Origin: VFMC01 sp040398525
Lineage (GTDB): Bacteria; Actinomycetota; Acidimicrobiia; Acidimicrobiales; Ilumatobacteraceae
Length of the DNA stretch: 64,000 bases
Assembly: GCA_040398525.1 (NCBI GenBank)
Contig: JBBATY010000011.1
Coordinates: 1 to 64,000, forward strand
Direction: 5' to 3'
Each line of letters starts with the position of its first letter. Positions within the stretch are counted from its first letter, which is position 1. Under the pieces are notes generated by a model. That model saw only the letters and a program-made list of their open reading frames with translations. It made no database searches and was not told the origin of the DNA. Positions 44,306 to 53,511 of the stretch are shown one piece after another. The position numbers were made by a program, and so were the translations under genes.

Positions 44306-47300
44306 ATGCCCTCGCTCTCGCATCTCCTCGTGATCCCCTGCCCCAACGGTCGGTCCGCCACCACGGCCAAGTTCTCGGTCGTCCTCGTGCCGCGCCTGCG
44401 CAACGCCGGGGTGCTCAGCGACTACCCGGACTGGGCGGACTGGGGCAGCCAGGTCGCCAACCTGCAGTTCCGCCTCTACAGCGGGAACAGCCCGATCGCA
44501 GCACCGGTCACCGTCACCTCACCCACGGTCGATCCAGCCATCTGGCGGGCGGTCTTCGGCGCCAACGCGGCGCAGACCGGCACGGTGAAGGTGGCCCCCG
44601 CCGGATTCGTCGACCGCACCAACGCATCACTCGCGTCGATGGACGTCGGATCATTGCTGAAGAGCACCACCACCTTGTACGCCGCGTTGGCCCGCCTCGG
44701 CGGGTCGCCGGCGACCAGCGCAGCGGTCACCAGCACCGGTGTCGCGGTCAGCAACCTGGCCGGCTCGTACGAGACGTTCGCCGGGCCGGTGGGCAACGGC
44801 GAGGAGCCGACCTACGAGCCACCGGACTTCCACGAAGTGCTCCGCCAACTGGGCGCCCACCCGCACGTGATGCGCCTCCTCGGCCTGGTGTTCGACCTCG
44901 AGTTCGCCCTGCCGCCCGGTCCGCTCGCCGAGATCCAGGTGCGCACCAACTGGCCGAGCCTCGGCGCCACCCAACCGGCGTTCGAGAACCATCGCCAGGT
45001 GCCCCTGCGGATGGAGGTCGACGCCAACTTCGAGCCGGTCGTGGCTGTGGCGACGCACCGCAGCGGACGCTGGCTCTCGCTGGCTAGCTCGGCCTACGCC
45101 GTGGCCTCGAGCAGCGTGGTCGCAGCCGGGCAGTCGATCAGCTCGCTGAGCCGCGCCCTCTCGGCCAACCCAGTGCCGACGGTCCCGATCGAGGTTCCGG
45201 CGATCGACGAGAGCGGGCTGACCGTGGCCCTGAACGACGCCGTCGGCCCGCTCGTGCAGGGCTTTGCCCGCCAGCGCGCGCTCGAGGACCAGGTCGACGC
45301 CTGGATCCGCAGCACCCCGCCCGCTGTGCTGCCGCCGCTCATCCGTGCCGAGGACGCGACGGCCGGCACGCGGTGGGATGTGCGCGACGTGGCCAAGGCG
45401 ACCTTCCGCTCGCTCCATGAGCGGCGCATGCCGTCGACCTACGACTTCCCCCGCAACAAGGCGCTGTCGGTGGCCGGCCCCGACGACGAGGGCTGGGGCT
45501 CGCTCGCCATCTCGACGGACGGCTCGTTCGAGCAGGTCCCGAAGAACACGAACGTCGTCTACGACGACGCAGTACAGAAGGTCGAGCAACGCGACACCAC
45601 GAAGTGGCGCGTCGATGCCTCGGCGATGCGCTGGAGCGGCTGGAGCCTGTCGGCGCCTAAGCCCGGGCAGATCCTCGATGCCTCGGGTGCCCCGGTCGCT
45701 CGACCGGACCGCGCCCCGAAGCCCGACGACCCTGCGCAACTGGGCGTCACCTACGAAGCGCGACCGGGCACTCTCGAGCGGCTGCGCTTCAACCGGACCT
45801 ACCAGTTCCGCGGGCGTTGTGTCGACCTCGCGGGCAACTCACTGCCGCTGTCGACCGCGGCTCCTGCGGCCGGGGTGTCGCCGCCGGTGCTGTTCGGCCG
45901 CAGCGCGCCGGTGCCGGCGCCCACGGTGGTCCGGCGTGTATCGCGACCCGACCCCGGGGTCGGCGATCTGCCCGATGTCATCGTCATCAAGAGTGAGCTC
46001 ACCCAGACCGATGCGTCCACCCCGCGGGCCGACCGAATGTTCTTCGTCCCCGGCATCAATCAGCTCCGCCTCGAGCGCCACGGCCTGCCGAAAGCCGATG
46101 GCATCGACGCCGCCGACTATGCGTTCCTGGCCGATCGCGATGCCCGCAGCCTGACGGGCCAACTGCTCGTCGATCCCGAGAATGGCGAGCTCGTCGCCGG
46201 AGCGGCCGTCGTTGGCACCGCAGTCACTGCCGGTGCGTATCGCCAGATTGCTCGGTACCTGGCCGACCCAGCCGCCAAGCAGATCGCCTTCCACGGCCTT
46301 CCGAAGGGGTCGGCCACCTCGCCGGTGCTCGTCGACGTCGGTGTGTGGCCCGACCCCGAGAGCGTCACCCTCGAGCTCGCCGCGGGCTCGGGTGCGCCGA
46401 CGACGACGGCAGCCAGCAAGTTGGTGCGTGTGCAATTGCCGAAAGGGACGATCCATGTCGCTGAGGTGAGCTCGGCCATCGACCCGGCGTTGCTCGATCA
46501 CTTCGCGTGGTTCCAGCAGCTGTCGACCGCCGACAAGAACAAGCTCCGCTCAGTGTTCCAGCGCGGGCAGAACCGACTCGTCAGCCCGCGTCGAACCGTG
46601 ACATTGGTGCACGCCGTGCGGGTGCCGTTGGCTGCTCCGTCGTTCGGTACCTTCACGCCGGCACGTACCACGATCGGCCAGACGACGGTGCTGCTCGACG
46701 GTCCGGTCAGCCTGCATCGACCCACCACCGAACGGCTCGTCCTCGCCGCCACGTGGGACGGTCCGGACTTCGACACCACGACTGTGGTGCAGGCGAGCAG
46801 CGCGGTCATCGATGACCGGTTCCTGCCCACGACGGGCTCGGCCACATCCGAGACGTACGACGACCTCGCTGTCGAGCTCGGCCACACACGACGGGTGCAG
46901 ATGACCATCGATGCCGAGGCGTTCTGCCGCTTCAGCAGCTACTTCACCGAACGCCGGGAGTGGGTGGCAACGAAGGGTGTGGCATTCGTGGCCGACGGTC
47001 GGGGCATCTCGGCCACCGCCGTCGTGGTGAGCAACCCCGGAACCGGCGCGACCTACGCCGAGGGCCAGGACTACAGCCTCGATCGTGCGGCAGGATCGGT
47101 CACCCCGCTCGTCTCGGGGTCGATCCCCGCCGCGAGCACGGTGAGGATCGAGTACATCCCGCTGCCGGTGAGCCGCACGTCCGCACAAGCCAGCCGCGGC
47201 AAGACGGTGAGCTTCGTCGTGCCATCGTCGGCACCACCTCCCGTGCCGAAGGTCGCGCACATCCTTCCTGCGTTCGCCCGCACCGTGCGCGCCACGTCGT

Positions 47301-48070
47301 CGACGATCACGGTCAACCACGACGGTCGGGTGGTGCGGGTGTTCCTCGAGCGACCATGGAACGAGTCGGGGGCCGGCGAGCTGCTCGGCGTGGCGACCGA
47401 CCTCGCCGCGGTTGCCGCGCCGGAGCTCACTCGCTGGGGGCGCGACCCGCTGACGATCGGGACCGGCTCGCGGGCTCGGCCCAACTCAACCAGCTTCCGC
47501 AAGGCTGCCCGTACGGCTCGCAGCGTCGACGGCAAGTTCGACGTGGCTGGCCATCGGCCGGTGCTCGATCTGGCGCGCGACCTCTGGACCGCCGACGTCC
47601 AGGTGAATGCCACGTTCGGCTATCGCCCGTTCGTGCAGCTGCATCTGTGCCGATACCAGCCCGACTCCATCGCAGGCGCTGTGGTGTCGGACACCGTCGC
47701 CACCGAGACGCTGCGTCTCGGAGCGTCTCGAGTCGTGACCTTCTCCAAGCGGAGCGGTCGCCGGGTCGAGGTGAAGCTGGCCGGTCCGGACCGCGTGAAC
47801 GTGGTGACGGTGCGCCTGCAGCAGGCCGATCCGGCGATCTCGGACCCCGACCTGAAGTGGGTCGATGTCGGCTCGCCGCTGGTGCTCACACGTCGAGGCA
47901 CCACCGGCGCGGCGGTCCACTCCGGCACGATCAGCACCCCGGCATCGACGAGCATCCGCCGGCTGCTGCTCGAAGACGCCGAGCCGGTGCAGCGCGAGGT
48001 CGGTGGCGTCCTGGTCGCCTCGACCGACGTCGCCTACCGCGAGGTCGTCGAGCTCCCCGCAAGTTGGTGA
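44306..48070 (+). CDS. Giant hypothetical protein, partner of the Tat-exported protein
   Basis: A 1254-residue protein without a signal peptide or membrane segment, starting MPSLSHLLVIPCPNGRSATT. It is mixed alpha/beta with Ig-like stretches (RLRFNRTYQFRGRCVDLAGNSLPLS) and, near the C-terminus, FGYRPFVQLHLCRYQPDSIAG, a motif I have seen in other giant uncharacterised bacterial proteins. No catalytic signature was found. CGGAG precedes ATG 44306. Because the partner is Tat-exported and folded, the two could form a surface or extracellular assembly, the second protein leaving by another route or piggybacking. That is inference. Confidence 0.75.
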   Translation: MPSLSHLLVIPCPNGRSATTAKFSVVLVPRLRNAGVLSDYPDWADWGSQVANLQFRLYSGNSPIAAPVTVTSPTVDPAIWRAVFGANAAQTGTVKVAPAGFVDRTNASLASMDVGSLLKSTTTLYAALARLGGSPATSAAVTSTGVAVSNLAGSYETFAGPVGNGEEPTYEPPDFHEVLRQLGAHPHVMRLLGLVFDLEFALPPGPLAEIQVRTNWPSLGATQPAFENHRQVPLRMEVDANFEPVVAVATHRSGRWLSLASSAYAVASSSVVAAGQSISSLSRALSANPVPTVPIEVPAIDESGLTVALNDAVGPLVQGFARQRALEDQVDAWIRSTPPAVLPPLIRAEDATAGTRWDVRDVAKATFRSLHERRMPSTYDFPRNKALSVAGPDDEGWGSLAISTDGSFEQVPKNTNVVYDDAVQKVEQRDTTKWRVDASAMRWSGWSLSAPKPGQILDASGAPVARPDRAPKPDDPAQLGVTYEARPGTLERLRFNRTYQFRGRCVDLAGNSLPLSTAAPAAGVSPPVLFGRSAPVPAPTVVRRVSRPDPGVGDLPDVIVIKSELTQTDASTPRADRMFFVPGINQLRLERHGLPKADGIDAADYAFLADRDARSLTGQLLVDPENGELVAGAAVVGTAVTAGAYRQIARYLADPAAKQIAFHGLPKGSATSPVLVDVGVWPDPESVTLELAAGSGAPTTTAASKLVRVQLPKGTIHVAEVSSAIDPALLDHFAWFQQLSTADKNKLRSVFQRGQNRLVSPRRTVTLVHAVRVPLAAPSFGTFTPARTTIGQTTVLLDGPVSLHRPTTERLVLAATWDGPDFDTTTVVQASSAVIDDRFLPTTGSATSETYDDLAVELGHTRRVQMTIDAEAFCRFSSYFTERREWVATKGVAFVADGRGISATAVVVSNPGTGATYAEGQDYSLDRAAGSVTPLVSGSIPAASTVRIEYIPLPVSRTSAQASRGKTVSFVVPSSAPPPVPKVAHILPAFARTVRATSSTITVNHDGRVVRVFLERPWNESGAGELLGVATDLAAVAAPELTRWGRDPLTIGTGSRARPNSTSFRKAARTARSVDGKFDVAGHRPVLDLARDLWTADVQVNATFGYRPFVQLHLCRYQPDSIAGAVVSDTVATETLRLGASRVVTFSKRSGRRVEVKLAGPDRVNVVTVRLQQADPAISDPDLKWVDVGSPLVLTRRGTTGAAVHSGTISTPASTSIRRLLLEDAEPVQREVGGVLVASTDVAYREVVELPASW

Positions 48071-48119
48071 TCAGCTCCGACGCGGCCGAGCGGCCGTCGC
48101 GCTGGCAGACTCGTCGGCC

Positions 48120-48995
48120 ATGAGCACACGACTGACGGGTACCGGCATCTGGAGCGGCATGCTGCGCTACGGCGACCTCGGCCAGGCTGCGGCCGCAGCC
48201 ACCGAGCTCGAGGCGCTCGGCTACAGCGCGCTGTGGATCCCCGACGTCGGCGGCGACCTGTGGACCCCGCTGGCCAACCTGCTCGGCGCCACCAGCACGG
48301 TCACCATCGCCACGGGCATCTTGAACATCTGGATGCACACCCCCGAAGAAGCCGCTGCCGAGCACGCCCGGCTGACCGCCGAGCACGGCCCGCGCTACCT
48401 GTGCGGCATCGGCATCAGCCACCGCCCGTTCATCGACATGGTCAACGCGCCGGGCACCTACACCAAGCCGGTCGAGACGATGGCCGCCTACCTCGATGGC
48501 CTCGACGCCGCAGCCACGCCGCTCGGCGTGAGCGACCGGGTGATCGCCGCGCTCGGCCCGAAGATGCTCGAGCTGGCCCGTGCCCGCTCCGCTGGCACCC
48601 ACCCCTACCTGGTGACGCCCGAGCTCACTGCCGCGGCCCGCGCCGGCATCGGCCCCGACGGTCTGGTGGCCAGCGAGGTGGGCGTAGTGCTCGAGACCGA
48701 CCCCGACCGCGCCCGCGAGATCGCCCGCCTGCACCTGGCCACCTACCTGGCGCTGCCCAACTACGCCAACAACTGGAAGCGCGCCGGGTTCACCGACGAC
48801 GACATCGCCAACGGTGGCAGCGACCGCCTGGTCGACGCGCTGATCGGCTGGGGCGACGAGGCGGCGATCGTCGCCCGTGTGCAGCAGCACCGCGACGCCG
48901 GGGCCGACCACGTGTGCGTGCAGGTGCTCACCAGCGACCCGCGGGCCCTGCCGGTCGACCAGTGGCGCACGCTCGCACCGGCGCTGCTCGGCTGA
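48120..48995 (+). CDS. LLM-class flavin (F420-type) oxidoreductase
   Basis: A 291-residue luciferase-like TIM-barrel oxidoreductase. Visible family marks are LEALGYSALWIPDVGGDLW, the strand VTIATGILNIW and a Gly-rich C-terminal strand GADHVCVQVLTSDP. In Actinobacteria this subgroup usually uses F420H2 in place of FMNH2. CAGACT ends 8 nt before ATG 48120. It stands alone, downstream of the giant-protein operon. Confidence 0.86.
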   Translation: MSTRLTGTGIWSGMLRYGDLGQAAAAATELEALGYSALWIPDVGGDLWTPLANLLGATSTVTIATGILNIWMHTPEEAAAEHARLTAEHGPRYLCGIGISHRPFIDMVNAPGTYTKPVETMAAYLDGLDAAATPLGVSDRVIAALGPKMLELARARSAGTHPYLVTPELTAAARAGIGPDGLVASEVGVVLETDPDRAREIARLHLATYLALPNYANNWKRAGFTDDDIANGGSDRLVDALIGWGDEAAIVARVQQHRDAGADHVCVQVLTSDPRALPVDQWRTLAPALLG

Positions 48996-49004
48996 CCGCC
49001 TCGG

Positions 49005-49010
49005 TACCCT
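49005..49010 (+). promoter_or_regulatory. -10 box of RimJ/RimL-like gene
   Basis: TACCCT, 7 nt before GTG 49018. Confidence 0.52.
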
Positions 49011-49017
49011 CGGCGAT

Positions 49018-49569
49018 GTGATCGACCAGCTGCGCACACCGCGCACCGTGCTGCGCCGCTGGCACGACGACGACCTGCGGCCCTTCGCCGAGTTGAACGC
49101 CGACCCCGAGGTGATGGAGTTCTTCCCGGCCACGTTGGCCCCCGTCGAGTCCACCGCGATGGTCGAGCGCATCGAGCAGGGGTTCGAGGTGAACGGCTTC
49201 GGGCTGTGGGCCCTCGAGATCGACGGCCGCCTCGCCGGCTTCACCGGTCTGAACCGCACCACCTTCGACACCCCGATGGGCCCGCACGTCGAGATCGGCT
49301 GGCGGCTGGCGCGCTGGGCCTGGGGGCACGGCTACGCCACCGAGGCGGCCGACGAGGTGCTGCGCGACGGCTTCGAACGGGTCGGCCTGGCCGAGATCTT
49401 CTCGTTCACCACGGTCACTAACGTGCGCAGCCGGGCGGTGATGGAACGGCTCGGCATGCAGCACCGCGCCGAGCTCGATTTCGACCACCCGCGCACACCC
49501 GGGTGGTGGGGCCAGCGCCACGTCGTGTACCACCTCGCGGCCGGCGACTGGCGGGCCCGCCGCGCCTGA
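49018..49569 (+). CDS. GNAT acetyltransferase, RimJ/RimL type
   Basis: A 183-residue GNAT of the RimJ/RimL subfamily. It has the N-terminal LRTPRTVLRRWHDDDLRPF, the acetyl-CoA loop WAWGHGYATEAADEVL and the closing NVRSRAVMERLGMQHRAELD. Such proteins acetylate protein N-termini, aminoglycosides or small amines. The start is set by TACCCT 7 nt upstream. Confidence 0.9.
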   Translation: MIDQLRTPRTVLRRWHDDDLRPFAELNADPEVMEFFPATLAPVESTAMVERIEQGFEVNGFGLWALEIDGRLAGFTGLNRTTFDTPMGPHVEIGWRLARWAWGHGYATEAADEVLRDGFERVGLAEIFSFTTVTNVRSRAVMERLGMQHRAELDFDHPRTPGWWGQRHVVYHLAAGDWRARRA

Positions 49570-49581
49570 CAGGATGTGGCG

Positions 49582-50793
49582 ATGGGGGAACCGATCGATC
49601 TCGTCTCGCCGGAGGCCTTCCGCCACGGCCACCCGTGGGCGCAGTACGCGTGGCTGCGCGCCAACGCACCCGTCTACCGCCACCCGCAGCCCGGCACCGA
49701 CGGCTTCTGGGCGATCACCCGGTACGACGATGTGCGCACGATCAGCCGCCAGCCGAAGCTGTTCAGCTCGGCGGCCAAGGGGCCGATGCTCGGCGAGCCG
49801 ACACCCGAGGAGCTGGCCCCGAACCTGCAGATGATGCTGTTCATGGACCCGCCCCAGCACGACCGCTTCAAGCTGCTCGTGTCGCGCGGGTTCACCCCGA
49901 AGAACGCACAGCTGCTCGCCGACCGCATCGGCGAGCTGAGCCGCGAGATCGTCGACGACGTGATCGAGCGCGGCGAGTGCGATCTGGTGGCCGACGTGGC
50001 CGGCCGACTGCCGTCGGGGTTGATCGCCGAGCTGATGGGCATCCCCCGGGCCGACGGCGAGCGCCTCTACGAGCTCACCGAGATCATGCACACCACCGAC
50101 GACGCCGTGCACTCACGCGACGAGCGGATGATGGCCGTGGTCGAGATGCTCACCTATGCCGCAGGTGTGGTCGAGGCCAAGCGCCGCAACCCCGGCGACG
50201 ACATCGCCTCGGCGTTGGTGCAGGCCGAGATCGACGGCGACCGGCTCACCGACGGCGAGCTGCAGTTCTTCTTCCTGCTGCTCGTCAACGCCGGTGGCGA
50301 CACGACGCGGAACCTGGTGGCTGCCGGGATGCAGCAGCTGTTCGACCATCCCGGTGAACGGGCACGGCTCGCGGCCGACCTCGACGGCCTGCTGCCCACC
50401 GCGGTGGAGGAGATGCTGCGCTACACCAGCCCGGTCGCCAACTTCCAGCGCACGGTCATGGACGACACGGTGCTGGGCGGCCAGCAGTTGAGCGCCGGCG
50501 ACCGGGTGGTGATGTTCTACGGCTCGGCCAACCGCGACGAGGACGTGTTCGCCGACGCCGATCGCTTCGACGTCGGCCGCTCACCCAACCCGCACGTCGC
50601 GTTCGGTGCCGGCGGCCCGCACCTGTGCCTCGGCATGCACGTGGCGCGCATCGAGATCGCAGCGATGTTCCGCGAGCTGCTCGCCCGCCTGCCCGACCTC
50701 GAACCGGCCGGCGAGCCCGAGCTGCTGGCGTCGAGCTTCATCGCCGGTGTGAAGTCGATGCCGGTGCGCTTCACACCGGCATCGCGCGCCTGA
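49582..50793 (+). CDS. Cytochrome P450
   Basis: A 403-residue soluble P450. The oxygen-activating I-helix is LVNAGGDTTRN, the K-helix is EEMLRYTSP (ExxR), and the heme Cys lies in VAFGAGGPHLCLGMHVARIE. It resembles actinobacterial steroid/fatty-acid P450s (CYP125/CYP142 neighbourhood) by its early FMDPPQHDRFKLLVSRGFTP block. No ferredoxin gene adjoins it. CAGGAT ends 6 nt before ATG 49582. Confidence 0.94.
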   Translation: MGEPIDLVSPEAFRHGHPWAQYAWLRANAPVYRHPQPGTDGFWAITRYDDVRTISRQPKLFSSAAKGPMLGEPTPEELAPNLQMMLFMDPPQHDRFKLLVSRGFTPKNAQLLADRIGELSREIVDDVIERGECDLVADVAGRLPSGLIAELMGIPRADGERLYELTEIMHTTDDAVHSRDERMMAVVEMLTYAAGVVEAKRRNPGDDIASALVQAEIDGDRLTDGELQFFFLLLVNAGGDTTRNLVAAGMQQLFDHPGERARLAADLDGLLPTAVEEMLRYTSPVANFQRTVMDDTVLGGQQLSAGDRVVMFYGSANRDEDVFADADRFDVGRSPNPHVAFGAGGPHLCLGMHVARIEIAAMFRELLARLPDLEPAGEPELLASSFIAGVKSMPVRFTPASRA

Positions 50794-50810
50794 TCCCTCC
50801 GCGCCCGGCC

Positions 50811-50990
50811 TCAGCCGAGCTCGACGATGGGCGCCTCGGGCGCGTGGTTCTTCACCGAGTTCACGCCGTTGATGCACTGGTCCTTGGTCTTGTAGCCCTC
50901 GCCGACGGCGATGATCTCGCCGTTGCTGGCCTTCAGCCGGAACCGGTACTCACCGGCCACGTCGACGTACACCTCGAATGTCCCTGCCAT
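50811..50990 (-). CDS. DUF1508 (YegP-like) small protein
   Basis: A 59-residue protein: MAGTFEVYVDVAGEYRFRLK, then SNGEIIAVGEGYKTKDQCIN, then VNSVKNHAPEA. This is one complete DUF1508 repeat (strand-strand-helix with the ASNGEIIA core); E. coli YegP has two. Function unknown. ATG 50990 is preceded by AGGGGG (5-nt spacing) and TAATCT at 51022-51017, so it is a leadered gene with strong signals. Confidence 0.88.
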   Translation of the reverse strand: MAGTFEVYVDVAGEYRFRLKASNGEIIAVGEGYKTKDQCINGVNSVKNHAPEAPIVELG

Positions 50991-51016
50991 GACGACCCCC
51001 TGAGAACGTTGTCAAG

Positions 51017-51022
51017 AGATTA
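51017..51022 (-). promoter_or_regulatory. -10 box of DUF1508 gene
   Basis: TAATCT on the minus strand; leader of about 20 nt with AGGGGG ribosome-binding site. Confidence 0.5.
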
Positions 51023-51050
51023 CTTGACGCCGTGAGAGGGCCGGATCACC

Positions 51051-53393
51051 TCAGCGGGATGAGAGCGACAGGTCGGTGTCGTCGTCGCGATCGAGGCCGA
51101 TCAGGTCGTCGAGCGGGATCTGGTGCTCGGACGGCCCCTCCACGTTGAGCCGGGGCAGGAGGCGGTCGAGCCAGCCGGGCAGCCACCAGTTGCGGGCACC
51201 GAGCAACTCCATCGTCGCCGGCACGAGCAGCATGCGCACGAGCGTTGCATCGAGCAGCACCGCGACGGCCAGGCCGACACCGAACAGCTTGATCACCCGG
51301 TCGTCTTCGAGCAGGAAGGCGCCGAAGACGACGATCATGATCGCCGCTGCTGCGGTGATCACGCGCGCTGTGGCGGCCAGGCCGTCGGCCACCGAGTTCT
51401 TCGCGTCGCCCGTGCGGTCGAACTCCTCCTTCACCCGGGAGAGCAGGAAGACTTCGTAGTCCATCGACAGGCCGAACACGATGGCGAACATCATCATCGG
51501 CACGAACGGCTCGATCGGGGCCGGGGCGACGCCGAGCAGGCTGGTGCCCCACCCCCACTGGAACACGGCCACCACCACGCCGTAGGCGGCGGCGATCGAC
51601 AGCACGTTCATGATCACGGCCTTCAGCGGCACCAGCAGTGAGCGGAAGACCATCATCAACAGCACGAACGACAGCAGCAGCACGACTGCGATGAACAGCA
51701 CCAGCCGGGCCGACAGGTAGTTGGTGAAGTCGATCGAGGCCGCAGTGGCGCCGGTGACGAACACCTCGAGGCCGGTGCCGGCGATCGCCGCGGGGATCAC
51801 CTGGTCGCGCAGTCGCTCGACGGTCTCGACCGTGGCCTCGTCCTGCGGGGCCGTGGTGGGGATGATCTGCAGCACCGCTGCCCGCGGAGCGAGGGGATCG
51901 TTGGGGAAGGCCTGCGGCGGGAACTGGACGCCCGGGTCGGCGCCGATCGCAGCCGCCAGCGCCGGCAGTGCTGCGGCGTCCTGGGCGCTGGTGAAGGTGA
52001 CCGCAGCCACCAGCGGGCCGTTGAACCCGGGCCCGAAGCCTTCGGCCAACAGGTCGTAGGCCTGCCGGGTGGTGGTGTCGGTGGGGTAGTTGCCCTCGTC
52101 GGAGAATCCCAGCCGCAGCGAGAGCACGGGTGCGGCGAGCACGCCGAGGATCAGCGTGCCGATCAGCAGCATGCTCCATGGGCGGGCCTGCACGATGCGG
52201 CTCCAGCGGTAAGGCAGGGTCTCGCGCATCGGCTTGGGGGTGCGCTTGGGGAGCTCGCGCCGCAGCGGGGCCACCGCGAAGCCGGCGATGAGCGTGACGA
52301 TGGCGAGCGGCACGCCGACGAGCAGGGCGCTGATGCCGAGGCCGGCACCGAACAGGGCCAGTGCCAGGAAGCCGGCGGCGATGATGCCGCGCCAGCGGGT
52401 GATCTCGACACGCGGACCGGCGAAGCCGAGCAGCGCCGGCAACAGCGTGACCGAGGCCAGCATGGTGACGGCCACGGTGGTGGCCGCGCCGATGCCCATG
52501 CCCGAGACGAACTCGAGGCCGATCAGCAGCATGCCGAGCAGCGACACGACGACGGTGAGCCCGGCGAAGACGACGGCGCGACCGGCCGTGTCCATCGCTG
52601 CGACGGCGGACTCCTCGTACGACAGGCCGCGGTGCAGGTTCTCGCGATAGCGGGTGACGATGAACAGCGCGTAGTCGATGCCCACCGCAAGGCCGATCAT
52701 CGCCCCGAGGCTGGTGGCGAAGTCGGGGATGGTGACGACATGGCTGACCAGCGCAACGACACTCGCGCCGAGGCCGACGCCGAACAGGGCCACGCCGATG
52801 GGCAGGCCCATCGCCAGCACCGATCCGAACGACAGGATCAACACGATGATGGCGAAGCCGAGGCCGAGCAGTTCGGACTCCGGTGGGTGGAACTCCGACA
52901 GCGCCTGGCCGCCGACCTCGACGGTGAGCCCGTCGATCTGGGGGGCGAGGGCTTCGATGTCGCGCCCGATCGCGGACATCTCCATCTGGTCGAGCGACGG
53001 GTCGAGGTTGACGGTGGCGAAGGCGATCGTGCCGTCGGGGTTGATCTGCCCCATGCCGCGTGGGCCGTAGGGGTCGATGACGGTGACGCCGTCGATCTCG
53101 CCGGCCTGCGTGAACATCTGGCCCATCGCAGCCGCGACCTCGGGGTCGGACACACCTTGATCCGCGCGGAACACGATCGTGCCTCCGAGGCGGCCCGCGC
53201 CTTGGTCGGCGAAGTACTCCGACAGCACATCGAAGCCGTCGGCGCTCTCGGAGGCGGGGATCGAGAACTGCGTGGAGAAGTTGGGGCCGACGATGACGTT
53301 GGCGAGCACGCCGACGCCGAACAGGGCGATGAGCCAGGCAGCCAGTGTGGAGCGCCGGTTGCGGAAGCACCAGCGGCCGATGCGGGCGATCAT
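51051..53393 (-). CDS. MMPL/RND family transporter
   Basis: A 780-residue inner-membrane exporter with the RND 1+5, 1+5 layout. The first membrane helix is LAAWLIALFGVGVLANVIV; a periplasmic domain of about 130 residues follows, then five clustered helices beginning ELLGLGFAIIVLILSFGSVLAMG. The motifs GLAVGIDYALFIVTRYRE and, in the second half, GLSMDYEVFLLSRVKEEFD carry the conserved Asp-Tyr pairs of MMPL proteins. It probably moves lipids or hydrophobic compounds using the proton gradient. GGAAGG precedes ATG 53393 by 5 nt. Promoter and operator lie at 53449-53477. Confidence 0.92.
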   Translation of the reverse strand: MIARIGRWCFRNRRSTLAAWLIALFGVGVLANVIVGPNFSTQFSIPASESADGFDVLSEYFADQGAGRLGGTIVFRADQGVSDPEVAAAMGQMFTQAGEIDGVTVIDPYGPRGMGQINPDGTIAFATVNLDPSLDQMEMSAIGRDIEALAPQIDGLTVEVGGQALSEFHPPESELLGLGFAIIVLILSFGSVLAMGLPIGVALFGVGLGASVVALVSHVVTIPDFATSLGAMIGLAVGIDYALFIVTRYRENLHRGLSYEESAVAAMDTAGRAVVFAGLTVVVSLLGMLLIGLEFVSGMGIGAATTVAVTMLASVTLLPALLGFAGPRVEITRWRGIIAAGFLALALFGAGLGISALLVGVPLAIVTLIAGFAVAPLRRELPKRTPKPMRETLPYRWSRIVQARPWSMLLIGTLILGVLAAPVLSLRLGFSDEGNYPTDTTTRQAYDLLAEGFGPGFNGPLVAAVTFTSAQDAAALPALAAAIGADPGVQFPPQAFPNDPLAPRAAVLQIIPTTAPQDEATVETVERLRDQVIPAAIAGTGLEVFVTGATAASIDFTNYLSARLVLFIAVVLLLSFVLLMMVFRSLLVPLKAVIMNVLSIAAAYGVVVAVFQWGWGTSLLGVAPAPIEPFVPMMMFAIVFGLSMDYEVFLLSRVKEEFDRTGDAKNSVADGLAATARVITAAAAIMIVVFGAFLLEDDRVIKLFGVGLAVAVLLDATLVRMLLVPATMELLGARNWWLPGWLDRLLPRLNVEGPSEHQIPLDDLIGLDRDDDTDLSLSSR

Positions 53394-53448
53394 GGGCGCC
53401 TTCCGATCAGGGTCGATGGGGGGAGCACGTGGGGGGACACGCCCCGGA

Positions 53449-53454
53449 ACGCTA
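53449..53454 (-). promoter_or_regulatory. -10 box of MMPL gene
   Basis: TAGCGT on the minus strand, about 55 nt before the ATG; the leader contains GGAAGG. Confidence 0.5.
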
Positions 53455-53459
53455 GGGCC

Positions 53460-53477
53460 ATGTGAAGGCGTTCACAT
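53460..53477. promoter_or_regulatory. Palindromic operator upstream of MMPL gene
   Basis: ATGTGAA-CGCC-TTCACAT on the minus strand: perfect 7-bp arms just upstream of the MMPL -10 box, where a repressor would exclude polymerase. TetR-type regulators often control MMPL genes. Confidence 0.6.
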
Positions 53478-53511
53478 GATCCGCTGGGCGGTCGATCGTG
53501 TGACCGACGAC

